From Silene conica (taxonomy: Eukaryota; Streptophyta; Magnoliopsida; Caryophyllales; Caryophyllaceae): 64,000 nt of DNA. Within the stretch, counting starts at the first letter, position 1. Every line of letters starts with the position of its first letter. The notes below the pieces were generated by a model, which had not been told where the DNA came from, did no database searches, and worked only from the letters and a program-made list of their open reading frames with translations. The translations under genes and the position numbers were made by a program. This document shows, one piece after another, positions 1-9,907 of this stretch. Location: assembly GCA_029255685.2 (NCBI GenBank), contig CM055312.2, forward strand, positions 16,268,649 to 16,332,648, in the 5' to 3' direction.

Positions 1-355
1 AAAGTCGCTCACCTAGACTGCGACTCACATAGACATGCATGCATAAAAATGATAGACAATTCTAAACACGTACACACATTCCAACCAATCAAAGTCCAAT
101 CACATCCGAGGGCTTACATAGATATATGGCGAGGTGAAATGATGGGTGACAAAGGGTAGATAGTTATTGGAATGTGGAGGTAAAGATTGCCAATCTAGCA
201 CCTAAGCATAACCATGCTTCGAAGTCTATTCTGGCTTATTTTGGAATTTCCCTTTGTGCGCCCCTTTTTGTTGGCACAAAGGTTCATTTCAACCAAGATG
301 ACAACGTTCCTCACTTGTTGCGGGTGGGGTGACGAACCCGTTTTATTAGACTGAA

Positions 356-455
356 TTTTTTTTTTTTTTTTTTAGAAAACATTCCACTTTTTCCACTTTC
401 TTTCTTTTCCGCTTTCTTTCTTTTCCACTTTCTTTCTTTTCCGGCCCCTGTGAGT
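356..455 (-). repeat. Purine-rich tract of element A
   Basis: On the plus strand this is a T run followed by three near-identical copies of a C/T-rich 20-21 base unit (TTTCTTTCTTTTCC core), so it is almost pure A/G on the element's coding strand. Elements C (13981-14085) and B (19165-19357) have a comparable purine tract at the equivalent place, several hundred bases before the 3' LTR. Confidence 0.6.
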
Positions 456-962
456 CTAGAGCAAACACATTCTTGCCAAAGGAAACAGATACTAAACTAG
501 CTTGAGCAAAGGCGGGCTAATTTTGGTGTAGTTGAAGGTGACTGGCAAAATTTTTCTTTGTGTGAAAGGTGGTATTGAATGGGTGAGAGGAAAGAAAGAA
601 AAGTAATGTAAGCACCTCCCAAATGTGACACCGATAGCTAACCCGAATGTATATAAGCATAAAGCAATTGAATCTCATACATATGCAAGTTAATGATACA
701 TGTTATGCAAGGAGTAACTACTCATAAATCCTACTACATCAAACCGGTCATGGATGACACCAATTAATAAAGCTCTAATTCCTCAGAATTTATAAGTAGG
801 TGCCAAAATCTCGGGTCCAGTCTATTTGTTCAGTAATTTTCTGGTGAAGTAACAACTCATGCATACTGCTTATGTAAAAGCCAAAGGTTATGTGGGGTTT
901 GAAAGGGACAAAGCAGGAAAGTTCCGACTCAGCTTCTAATGCAGACAAGATGGAAGCATAAA

Positions 963-999
963 CCTCCCCAAACCAACCGATACAATGTCCTCATTGTGC
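963..999 (-). promoter_or_regulatory. Internal polypurine-like site with an adjacent hairpin (element A)
   Basis: On the minus strand a hairpin-forming GCACAATG/ACATTGT sequence (981-999) is followed by GGTTGGTTTGGGGAGG (963-979). Element C has almost the same module at 13295-13333, and element B a diverged version at 18479-18517. A second site of this kind (AGTTTGGGGAGG) is at 1057-1074. The resemblance to the true polypurine tract next to the 3' LTR suggests an accessory priming site, but that role is inference. Confidence 0.5.
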
Positions 1000-1132
1000 A
1001 AGGTGAAGGTAAAAAGAGAAGATGAGATGGAAACTTACAGGATGAAACAGAACGGCGACCTCCCCAAACTGAACGAGAAAGTGAGGTTTGTTAGAGGTGA
1101 GAGCAGAAGTTCATTCGGCAGCAGTGCAACCG

Positions 1133-1306
1133 TTCGATCGAGATTGCAAAGTCTTCGATCGAGTTAGCAGTCTCTCGATCGAAGATGGTTGTTGCTCGAT
1201 CGAACATCCGTCAGCTGCACGTTACTCGACCGAATCATGTTCAGAGGTGAATCGGTCGATCGAGGGGTCTCTCCACTCGATCGAGTAAAAATGTCACTCG
1301 ATCGAG
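1133..1306. repeat. Regularly spaced palindrome array, motif CTCGATCGAG (element A)
   Basis: Eight copies of a 10-base palindrome or one-base variants start at 1133, 1154, 1174, 1195, 1225, 1255, 1276 and 1297. The steps are 21, 20, 21, 30, 30, 21 and 21 bases. Spacers differ in sequence while the motif is conserved. The array lies in the 3' non-coding part of element A. Confidence 0.85.
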
Positions 1307-3078
1307 GGTATTGGCCTGCGAATCTGCGAAAGACATTGAAACAGCAGCAGAAAAATACATAGAACTCCAAAAACAGCCGAGACTTCTTCACTTACCTTCA
1401 CCTTTCTAACTCCCTTAAGCCTATTATTCCTCTCTCTTTATTGTACAACGTTCTTTTAAAAACTTTGCATATCGAGGGACACTTTTAAGCAACTCTAGAA
1501 CGGGAATATTTACCTTACATTTTCGAAAGGTTTAGTAAACATCGTTGTCATGCTCCTTCTTGCAAGTATTCTTTAATGCTTCGGGAAAAGGTGGTGTGGG
1601 CTCATAAATCTGGACCGGTGGATCCTTAGCCATCGAGCTAGGCACCCCAACATCTTCCTCAATCACTTGCGAACTCCCATCTACTATCACAATCTCCTCT
1701 TCCTCTTGGAGTGCATCTTCTTTAGATTCAGCTTTAAGCTTCTCTACGTCCACCAATTGCCTTCCATTTCGCAAGGACACCGCAATCACATTCTTCCTCG
1801 GATTCTCTACCGTTGAGATGGTAGAGCACTCGACTGTTTAGCTTCCAATCGATTGACAGCAGTAGCTAGTTGACTCACTTGGTTTTCAATCAAGATTCTT
1901 CAAATTTTGCTTATTATCTGCTTTATCTTGAGTAACACTGATAGTAAGAGCATGAATCATATCCTCCGTGGACATTGATGAGCTCGGTGGTGCCTGCTGA
2001 GCTGCTTGTTAAGGCACTTGTTGAGTAAATTGTTGTCCTGTGATCGCTGAAGAAATTGACCTCTAGGAGGGCCAGATGACGAAGCAGCTTGAGAATTTCC
2101 CCAACGAAAGTTAGGATGAGCTTTCCATCCTTCATTGTAGGTCTTGGTATAAGGATCCTATTTCCTATTATTGGTAGTACTCTCCCAAACACTATTCACC
2201 TCTTCAGGATCACCCTCTTGCATTTTAGGGCATAATTCGCTAAGATGACCCTTAATAGATATGCCACAAACAATAGTTATCTGTCTCCCAGATAACATAT
2301 CACGGAGAATGGAAACAATGTTATCTACCTTTTCTTCCAAGCCAGGACTAACACCCATAGAACTCACTCCTCTTCGTGATGGTCTCTTCTCAAACTGTCT
2401 AAAGGTCTCAACTAGCTCTGTGATGACCTCCCAAGCCTCATCTGGATTCTTATCGGTTATATTTCCTCCACAAGCAGAGTGAATCATACGACGGTCATCT
2501 TGGTTCAGCCCTCCACAAAAAATACATAATGAGATCTTGGTCAGAGTAACCATGGTAAGGGCAACTAGCACAAAGTTTCTTGAATTTCTCAAGGTACTCA
2601 TACATAGTTTCTCCGTCTTGTTTTTCAACGTTACTGATGGATCTTTTTAGTTGAGATAGTCGAGAAAGAGGAAGTATTTCTCCTGGAATGCCTTCTTTAT
2701 ACCTACCTAAGTAGTGATACTTCTCGATGGTAGATAGTTTAACCAGTATCTCGCATTGTCCTTCAAGGAGAAAGGAAATCCTCTCAATTTCAACTACTCT
2801 TCTGTAACATTGACAGGCTTTATACTGTAGGAATATTTCTCATAAATTTCCATTAAAGCATTAATCTAATTAATACTGCCAACGATTATATCAAAAACGA
2901 ATTGATACAAAAATTATAAATTGAATTAAAAAGACATGGATATAGAAATAACCTTTAGATCTATGAGATAACGGCCTAAGAATAACCTAGTAAACCCAAG
3001 TTTCAATGTAGAAACTCTCCTTAGATTGCACCAAGATGACTAAGAAAATTGTTCTTCAAGTTACCACCTTAATTACTA

Positions 3079-3374
3079 CTCCTTCCTATTCATAATAACC
3101 TTCCCTATTTCTTTTTTCGTCAATTCACAATACCTTCCCTATTTCCTTTTTTGGTAAAGTTTTATATATATTTTAATCACCTCACCCCACCACAATACCC
3201 CACAATACTCATACTTTATACTTATTTTAATCCTCTTACTCACAACAATACCCCACAATACCCACCCTCTCTCCAATCACCTCACTTCACAACAATACTT
3301 TATGCTTATTTTAATCAAACCCTTAAATTTTGTTCCAATATCGAATAGGGAAGGTTATTCCGAATAGGAGGGAG
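3079..3374. mobile_element. Stowaway-type MITE within the solo LTR
   Basis: Terminal inverted repeats CTCCTTCCTATTC and GAATAGGAGGGAG (one mismatch) are flanked by TA on both sides (3077-3078, 3375-3376), as expected of Tc1/mariner-mobilised Stowaway elements. Length is 296 bp, with no coding capacity. It is nested in the solo LTR, so it is younger than it. Confidence 0.85.
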
Positions 3375-3455
3375 TATTAATTTTTGAGGCTTTTGTTTTT
3401 AGGGTTTTTAGATGATAAAACTCATGTTGAAAATAAGAGAAAATTGTTCTCTTAT

Positions 3456-3524
3456 ACGTGTGATTCACACGGCCCAAAAGGCCTATCCACCGTGTGATTC
3501 ACACGGCCCAATACCACCGTGTGG
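3456..3524. repeat. Hairpin motif cluster in the solo LTR
   Basis: A near-perfect hairpin CCGTGTGATTCACACGG occurs at 3490-3506 and, lacking one base, at 3457-3472. A partial third copy (CCGTGTGG) is at 3517-3524. Arms are CCGTGTGA/TCACACGG. This family's own short palindrome is repeated in its LTR. Confidence 0.75.
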
Positions 3525-4516
3525 TTTGGTGTGTTTATTTCACCTATCCGAACTTCTATTAAAATATCTACATATATTTTAATGCATGTTCTCGGAACTA
3601 CATATCCCATATTTATTTCCGGAGAATATTTTCGGAAATGTAACATAAACACAATGTTAGGGGAATGTTAATTAATTATCTTATAATTAATTAACCCAAT
3701 TATATTATTATAAAATTTCATATATTAAAATATAATTAATAAATATAACACTTATATATATATATTTGTTAGAATTAACATTTAATTCATTTCTCCTAAT
3801 TATTATTTAATCATATTAAATTTTTATCATCTATTTAACTACATTTAGCTAAGTTTGGCAATTACGTAATTATATCAATATATAATCACATTTCTCAGTA
3901 CTATCATATAGGTGTGACCTTTAGGGATCAGCTGATTAACGCCATCATATGACAGTAACGTCAAATTTCTAATAAGCTAACCGTTACCGATAAACGTTAA
4001 CCAACTGATTAGTATACTAAGTATTCCTGTGTGATCCTGTAAAAGATTTATTTAAATAGTCGCACACTGTGGAGGACATTTACTCTAACATATATCGGTA
4101 CAAACAATATGAAAATCCGAAAGGTGCTTATTCGGATTCTCAATACTCATACCACTGAAACTTGGTAATTGATGTATCAAACCAGATCCATCCAAGGCTG
4201 GAAAAGTGATGCACAATGGTTGAACGTCAAGATTTGGAGCCGTAAGCTCCCTTAATGTTCGAGTCTCCCTAGCCATGTTCTCAGTAGTAGCAGGAATTTC
4301 CGAAGTGTCTGAATTAGAGTGTATATCTTTCTCGGAATCTGGGTGCTCAAAAGCAACTGACAAACCTTCCCCGACTTTCCTTAATCTGAAAAATGTGCGT
4401 TCAAGCTCTGAGTCGTAAGGCTGAGTGGTTGGTCAGAAGAACGAGTATTAGGCATAAACTGAAACAATAAAATAAAAGTCTACACTGAAGAAACACAAAA
4501 AATTAACTATTGCCTT

Positions 4517-4533
4517 CCCCGTCAACAGCGCCG
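4517..4533 (-). other. Primer binding site of element A (tRNA-Asp type, decayed)
   Basis: On the minus strand, two bases after the LTR end, the sequence is CGGCGCTGTTGACGGGG. It differs at three positions from TGGCGCCGTTGCCGGGG, the complement of the 3' end of plant tRNA-Asp found intact in elements B and C. Confidence 0.7.
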
Positions 4534-4535
4534 TA

Positions 4536-5331
4536 TGCTCCCAAAGATAGTACTAATAACACTTAAAACCTCTAACTAAATGATAATATATGGTAATAAG
4601 GACCGATCCACATAGAAGGCGATATAATAACTTATGTGAAGTATAGTATAGAAAATAAGTAACCAATATGGGGGGGTTCGAAAGATTGAATAACTAAACT
4701 AGAGATTAAATAAGCAATTTTATGAAGAATAATAAATATGAATTCAGGTGGTAACGGTCTCGGGGTAAGAATTTCCACAAAATGATTTATCAAATTGATC
4801 ATAGACTAACAACTTCCAATCGACTCTTGAGCAGACTATTGTGAAAACAATTTCCCAATTCCTTTGTAATATTAATTGACTCGAAACGCGATAATCAAAT
4901 AACCTAATTATCAAACAACCTAATACACGCGATTAAGTTTAATTCAATAACAACATGAATGAATAAGGAACGATAGAAGTGACGACCAATAAAACACACG
5001 ATTCTTAGTTCGAATCACAAGTTAATTCTCTCTTTAACCTATATATGATGAAATGCATCCAATACAAAGGGTAAAGATTGTTACTTTATCTAGCGAGGTT
5101 GAACAATTACGGATTCATTCACTAGAAGAACACTAGATTGGAAATTGTGAAAATTAATTAGCTACTTTAATCTAAAGATTCAACAACCATAAAATAAAAA
5201 CAAAGAATTAACAATACTCAAGAAATTGAAGGAAGATAAATAATTGTCTCACAATTTGAATAAATCAGATGCTTCAAATCTTAATCCGAGATAAAATGAT
5301 TAGTTGCTCATGTCTTTCTTGCTAGCAAATT
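4536..5331 (-). repeat. Element A 5' LTR, proximal part
   Basis: Starts with TG directly beyond the primer site and runs to the point where element B inserted (duplication AAATT at 5327-5331). It continues at 21431 on the other side of B. No coding content was seen. Confidence 0.6.
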
Positions 5332-6759
5332 TGATGTGTCCTATTTTTATATGATTTTCACCCCTGTTTTAGCTCATATTTACATGATAATTTGCACTTA
5401 ATGAGGTGATTTTATGAGCTAATTCCGTGTTGTAGGTGTTTTGCATGTTTTGTTGCATTTTGTAGGAAACGGAGCAAGTTACGACCTTTTTCTATCATTT
5501 TGGCATTCACCGATCACCACGAGGCTACTTGGAGCGAGTTTTGGCCATGTAAGGGCATTTTGGGAAGATTCACTCATTCCCGAGGAAGAAGAAATGAAAT
5601 TTGGTTGGTACTTGAGCCAAGAAAGTGAGAACTAGTAAAGAAAAGAAGAGATTGCAAGGTCCCCGGATTGCTGTTCGAACCCCAGAATCTCGGGGTTGAT
5701 GCGAGATAGCCATATACCCAATTGTTGCGCCCCCGAGACTTGTTCAAACCCCAGAATCTTGGGGTTTGATACCTGAGCAATTCTTGGCCTCAATTGCTGC
5801 GCCCCCTAAGACTGTTTGGTCCCCGGATTTTCGGGGATTGTGCAACTGAGCAACTCTTCACTTTCCTAGCTAGTTTTTGTATTTAAACTCATCACTAGAG
5901 AGCATTTTATTCATGCTTTTTCACACATTTTCCTAAATCTACAAAAACCTAGTTTCCTTTATGTTCTTAGTTTATCAATCATCAACTTTTATGCTTTAAT
6001 TCCGGGTTTTATTTGAAGATTACTTTGCTCTTATTAATCAAGTTCTTGTTCTTATTTCCTTAAGTTGGTAATTTCTATTCCTTTCTTTTATATTATCATT
6101 TTAATTCCAATTTATATATTGTTATCATGTTTATATTAATCAAATCAATCTTTGTTAGTTTATATATTATCATGAGTGAGTAGTCTTATAATCTAGGGTT
6201 TAGGGAAGCCATGTTAGATTAGTAATTGATAATTGTTGAATTGGGATTTATTATTATCAATTTGGTGTTTCTATAACATGCTTGTTATGTATTATTAACC
6301 TTTGATTCTTGATCACAATTATTGGTTATCTTGTTAATTCTTTTCCTAAGATCGAAAGTCGGGAATGGAATTTGCCTAAGCATGTTTTGTAGCGCGACCT
6401 AGTAAGTGCGAGAGCCCGCTAGTAATCGTTCTAAGACTAGTAATAAAATCGAGAGATAATTGCTAATAAGTCTAGACAACTTTTGATCATATGTTTCCCC
6501 AATTCGACATCAATTATTGCTAATTTACATGTGTGAACCTATTTCCCTAGATCTTTTATTATCATTGTTTTACATCTCAATTTGTTATCGTTTTAATCAT
6601 CAAACCAAACAATCAATCGAATCGACCTTGATAGAATTCTAACCATAGCTTGTCATATTGCATCTACCGTCTCCCTGAGATCGACCCCTACTTCCTTATC
6701 TACATTCATTTGTTAGTTAAGCCTAGGGTATCTTTGTTAGGTACGCGATAAGCCTATCA
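5332..6759 (+). repeat. Element B 5' LTR
   Basis: 1428 bp, from TGATGTGTCC to GCCTATCA, matching 19998-21425 over its full length. It should hold the element's promoter and transcript ends. It contains a three-hairpin cluster at 5678-5837. Confidence 0.95.
5678..5837. repeat. Hairpin cluster in element B LTR, motif CCCC(A/G)GA..TCGGGG
   Basis: Three short hairpins: CCCCAGAATCTCGGGG (5680-5695), AAACCCCAGAATCTTGGGG (5746-5764) and CCCCGGATTTTCGGGG (5821-5836). They lie within an imperfect repeat of about 70-75 bases whose units contain TTG(T/C)TGCGCCCCC. A related hairpin, CCCCAAGATTTTGGGG, occurs in B's 3' non-coding region (18101-18116). Confidence 0.8.
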
Positions 6760-6764
6760 AATTT

Positions 6765-6782
6765 TGGCGCCGTTGCCGGGGA
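6765..6782 (+). other. Primer binding site of element B (tRNA-Asp)
   Basis: TGGCGCCGTTGCCGGGGA, six bases after the LTR starting the internal region, is complementary to the 3' end of plant tRNA-Asp(GUC) including CCA. Use of tRNA-Asp is typical of Athila-lineage elements. Confidence 0.9.
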
Positions 6783-6893
6783 GCACGGTTTTCTTGCTTT
6801 GTGATTAGTTGAATTTTATCTTGTTTTTCCTTGTCTTAGGGAACACTTGTTCCTTGAGACCGTTACTTACAATCCCCTCTAGATTGTTGTCTT

Positions 6894-8222
6894 ATGCCCA
6901 GGTCCTCACGGATTGGTGAACTACTACCGGTTGATCCCGAGCCCGAGAAAACCTTGCGTAGACGACAACGTTTCTTGAAGGAAATTTCTGAAGCTGCAAG
7001 TGTTGCACAACTTGAAAGTGCGAGAAAATCTTATTTAGAAGATCTTCAAATTCTTAAGGAAGGAGAAGTTTCCAATTCACAACCAATAAGGAAGATGGTT
7101 CGTTTATCCGATCATTCTAAGCCCACCGCAGCTATGCTTCCTAGGGGTATTGCCACTGCCCAAATTGATGCGGCAAATTTTGAGATCAAGCCGGCTTTTA
7201 TTAGCCTTGTTGAGAGAAAACAATTCGGTGGAGGTCCATTGGAAGATCCTAATTTGCACATCACAAATTTTTGTGATTATTGCTCGATGATTAGGCAAAC
7301 GGGTGTGACACAAGAGCAAATAAGGGAGATACTCTTCCCTTTTTCATTGAGAGACAACGCCAAGTTGTGGATTAATAGCCTTGATAGGACCGCTTTGGGG
7401 ATCACCAACTGGGAAACATTGGCTCTCGCATTTTATCAAAAATATTTTCCACCGGAAAAGACCCAACAATTGAGAAGCCAAATCACGGGGTTCCGTCAAA
7501 ATGGTAATGAAAGCTTGTTTGAGGCATGGGAGAGATATAAAGAGTTACAAAGGCAATGTCCTCATCATGGGTTGGATCCTTGGTTTCTTGCAATCACATT
7601 CTACAATGGTTGTTGTGCCGAATCACGCCGAGTTTTGGACTCCGCTAACAATGGGAGATTCGACCAAATTGATACGGAACTTGCTCATGCTACCATTGAA
7701 TCCATGGCGGTGCATGACTCACAATACGCCAACACTCGCAACATCCCATTCAAGGCAAGGGAGGAGGACCCAAACATGTCTCTTTTGAAAGCTCAAATAG
7801 CTCTCCTCCAACAACAAGTTGATAATCGGGGATCAAGTTCATCACAAACTTATGAACAAGTCAATGCTACTAGCCAAATTGTGGTGTGTGACGCATGTGG
7901 TGGAGCGGGGCATGTTGCACAAGAATGTAGGAATACGGTTGAACAAGTGAATGCTTATCAAAGTTTCAAACAAAACTTCAGTCCTTACTCCAACACCTAC
8001 AATGAAGCTACAAAGTTTCACCCAAACTTGTCCTACAAAAGCACTAATGTGCTAAATCCACAACATCAAAATCAACATGTCCCACAACAACAAAGGCAAG
8101 CTCAAGTCCCACCACCCGGTTTTCAACACCAAATTCAAAGACCCTAACAAAATTTCCAACAAAATTTTCAGCAAGGGTTTCAACAACCTTTTCAAATCAA
8201 CAAGTTCAAGGTCAATCATCAA
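6894..8222 (+). pseudogene. Element B gag (stop, frameshift and interruption by element C)
   Basis: The ATG at 6894 opens a frame of 417 codons ending in TAA at 8145-8147. Reading on in the same frame gives Gln/Asn/Phe-rich sequence like that before the stop, so the stop is probably a mutation. A one-base indel near 8190 then shifts the frame, and element C cuts the gene after 8222. The central capsid-like region has ILFPFSLRDNAKLWINSLDR (about residues 143-162) and YQKYFPPEKTQQLRSQITGF. The single CCHC zinc knuckle CDACGGAGHVAQEC is at about residues 332-345. Gag binds RNA and builds the particle. The rest of the gag-protease frame resumes at about 16358. Confidence 0.85.
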
Positions 8223-9784
8223 TGATACGTGTCTATTTTATGATGTTTTACATCTATTTTTACACGTATTTGGTCGCTCATTTACTATGTTTTAGCCTTT
8301 ATTTCCCACAAATCGTGTACTTTCGTATTTTTATGCACTTTTGCAGATTTATGCGGAAAAGAGACGATTTAGCACCAAATCCGTATCCTCAAGTCTTTTG
8401 CTTAATTAAAGAATAAATGGAAAGTCAACTGGAGTCAAAGTCAAAGTATTCAAAGACAAAACAAGAAGAAAATAGAAGAAATTCTTCAGGAAGCGGTCGA
8501 CCGACCGACAATATAGGTCGACCGACTGACCCTGCCCTTTATAAAAGTTCAAATCTGAAGAAAAGCCCAAAAAACAGAAGAAGCCCAGAAAGAAGCGGTC
8601 GACCGACCCACATAGTAGGTCGACCGACCACAGCGGAAGCCCAGATGATTCTTTTCGGAAATAAAGGAGAATTAGAGTCTTTAGGAAACTCTTGCTTTTT
8701 CTACCTATATAAACTAATCTTGTGATTAGGGTTAGATATCTTGGAACTATCAAGTTTTATCATCAAGTATCAATTAGCATCTAGTTTATTTAGAAGAATT
8801 TTAGTTTTGTAATCTTTCAACAATTCCCAAGCATTCAATAAAGTTTGTTTCTTTCTGCCCTAATTCCAATTGTGGTATTACTCTTTTTAATCTAGCTTTT
8901 TATTATCGTTCTTATTTTTATTACAATTGTTTAAGTCAGAATCTCAAGCTTTGTTAGTTCTTGCATGTTTAGATTATTTATCATATTTACCATGTTTATT
9001 CCTAAATTTATAATCGTCTTAACAACCATGAGTAGCTAATTTTCATATGTTAGGATGTAGGGGATGAATATGTGTAGGTAAATAAAATTCGAAAGAACGA
9101 CTTGTAGCAGGACCACGGTCGGCCGACTGGAATAGCTGGTCGGTCGACCGAGGCCGTGGTCGGCCGACTGGAGTAGCTGGTCGGTCGACCACCCGCGTAT
9201 GTATTCTTATTTCGTCTTTTCTTGTCAATTATAATATCCTGCAATGAGACCATAAGGAGACTTGTAGGATGTTAGTAATGACCTACCCAAGATTGAAAGA
9301 TACGGGAAGGGCATTGGTTTACACCTTAAGACGGATAGGTTACTCAAGGCTGAAAGGTATGTGACCTGGGATTTAGGAATCACCCTTATTGTTGACACCC
9401 AATAATTGTGAGACCTAGGAACTAATAGCATAGGCCGAAAGGAGCTATTAGGTAGCATAGACTTAAAAAGATATGTTACACCCCCTTACGCGACTGCAAT
9501 ACATGTTGACCATAGGATTTATTTTACCTTAGCTATTTATTACCCAAACATCCTAGCATCCCTTTTATTATATTTTATTCTCATCTTTTATTATTTGTTT
9601 ATTTTAACCTTTGCCTTAGACTTAGTAATCAACCAATTCAAACCCCCAAAATTGTTACTTTAAACATTCACATCAAACAATAAACATTCTCCACCTCCTT
9701 GTGGTTCGACCCTGACTTTCACTATCTATTGTTAAAGTTAGGAATTATAAATTTTATCTTTGGTACCCTCAACGACGGGCATCA
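8223..9784 (+). repeat. Element C 5' LTR
   Basis: 1562 bp with TG...CA ends, paired with 14791-16352. It carries eight copies of the GGTCGACCGACC-type motif in four pairs (8495-8629 and 9117-9190). Confidence 0.95.
8495..9190. repeat. Paired palindromic motifs in C 5' LTR, 21-base pitch
   Basis: Motif GGTCGACCGACC, its reverse complement or one-base variants start at 8495/8516, 8597/8618, 9117/9138 and 9158/9179. Each pair is exactly 21 bases start to start, leaving 9-base spacers of differing sequence. The core GGTCGACC is self-complementary. The same set is present in the 3' LTR near 15061-15195 and 15685-15758. Confidence 0.9.
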
Positions 9785-9789
9785 AATTT

Positions 9790-9807
9790 TGGCGCCGTTG
9801 CCGGGGA
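9790..9807 (+). other. Primer binding site of element C (tRNA-Asp)
   Basis: TGGCGCCGTTGCCGGGGA, identical to the site in element B and complementary to the tRNA-Asp 3' end, five bases after the 5' LTR. Confidence 0.92.
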
Positions 9808-9907
9808 GGTGACGCCAGTGTTTATTGTTTTTTGTTTTTGTTTCTCTTTGTTTAAGGAACTTTTTGTTCCTTAAACCTTCTTACCTTTTTCTTGTAGTTT
9901 CCATCTT

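Larger units (their letters stand above)
2826..4090. mobile_element. Solo LTR inserted in element A gag
   Basis: The insert begins TGTAGGAATA and ends CTCTAACA, giving TG...CA ends, and is flanked by TATAC (2821-2825) and TATAT (4091-4095), an imperfect 5-base duplication. The gag translation on either side joins sensibly across it (HIVCTDI before, KPVNVTEE after). There is no internal region, so this is a solo LTR left by LTR-LTR recombination. It contains a Stowaway MITE and a CACACGG hairpin cluster. Confidence 0.75.
1425..4455 (-). pseudogene. Broken gag (into the pre-protease region) of element A
   Basis: The reading frame starts at an ATG at 4455-4453 (MPNTRSSD) and soon meets a stop. 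Recognisable gag segments follow in order: the N-terminal part with LRELTAPNLDVQPLCITF and LPSFSGM (about 4290-4110), the central part with FPFSLKDNARYWLNYLPS (about 2810-2700), YEYLEKFKKLCASCPYHGYS (about 2620-2560), CGGLNQDDRRMIHSACGG, then the linker AVSLRNGRQL (about 1785) and VNIPVLELLKSVPRYAKFLK (about 1500-1440). Gag packages element RNA in virus-like particles. Damage: several stops, frameshifts, and a 1.27-kb solo LTR at 2826-4090 that splits the central domain. No protease active-site motif or downstream pol domain remains. Confidence 0.8.
1..4535 (-). mobile_element. Element A: old Athila-like Ty3/gypsy element, internal region (runs off the left edge)
   Basis: Read on the minus strand, a decayed tRNA-Asp primer site at 4517-4533 is followed by a broken gag (4455 down to about 1425). 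Non-coding DNA then contains a palindrome array (1133-1306), two polypurine-like sites (about 1057-1074 and 963-979) and a purine-rich tract (356-455). This order matches the 3' region of element C, so I assign the same lineage. Reverse transcriptase, RNase H and integrase are absent: gag-type sequence runs straight into 3' non-coding DNA. The far LTR lies outside the window. The near LTR starts at 4536 and is split by element B. Confidence 0.75.

Noticed and set aside
8406..9253. Several 60-115-codon ORFs in the C LTR (and again at 14974-15821) rich in GRPT/SVDR
   Set aside because: They read the palindromic LTR motif in various frames. The copies in the two LTRs are identical because of LTR duplication, not because of coding constraint.
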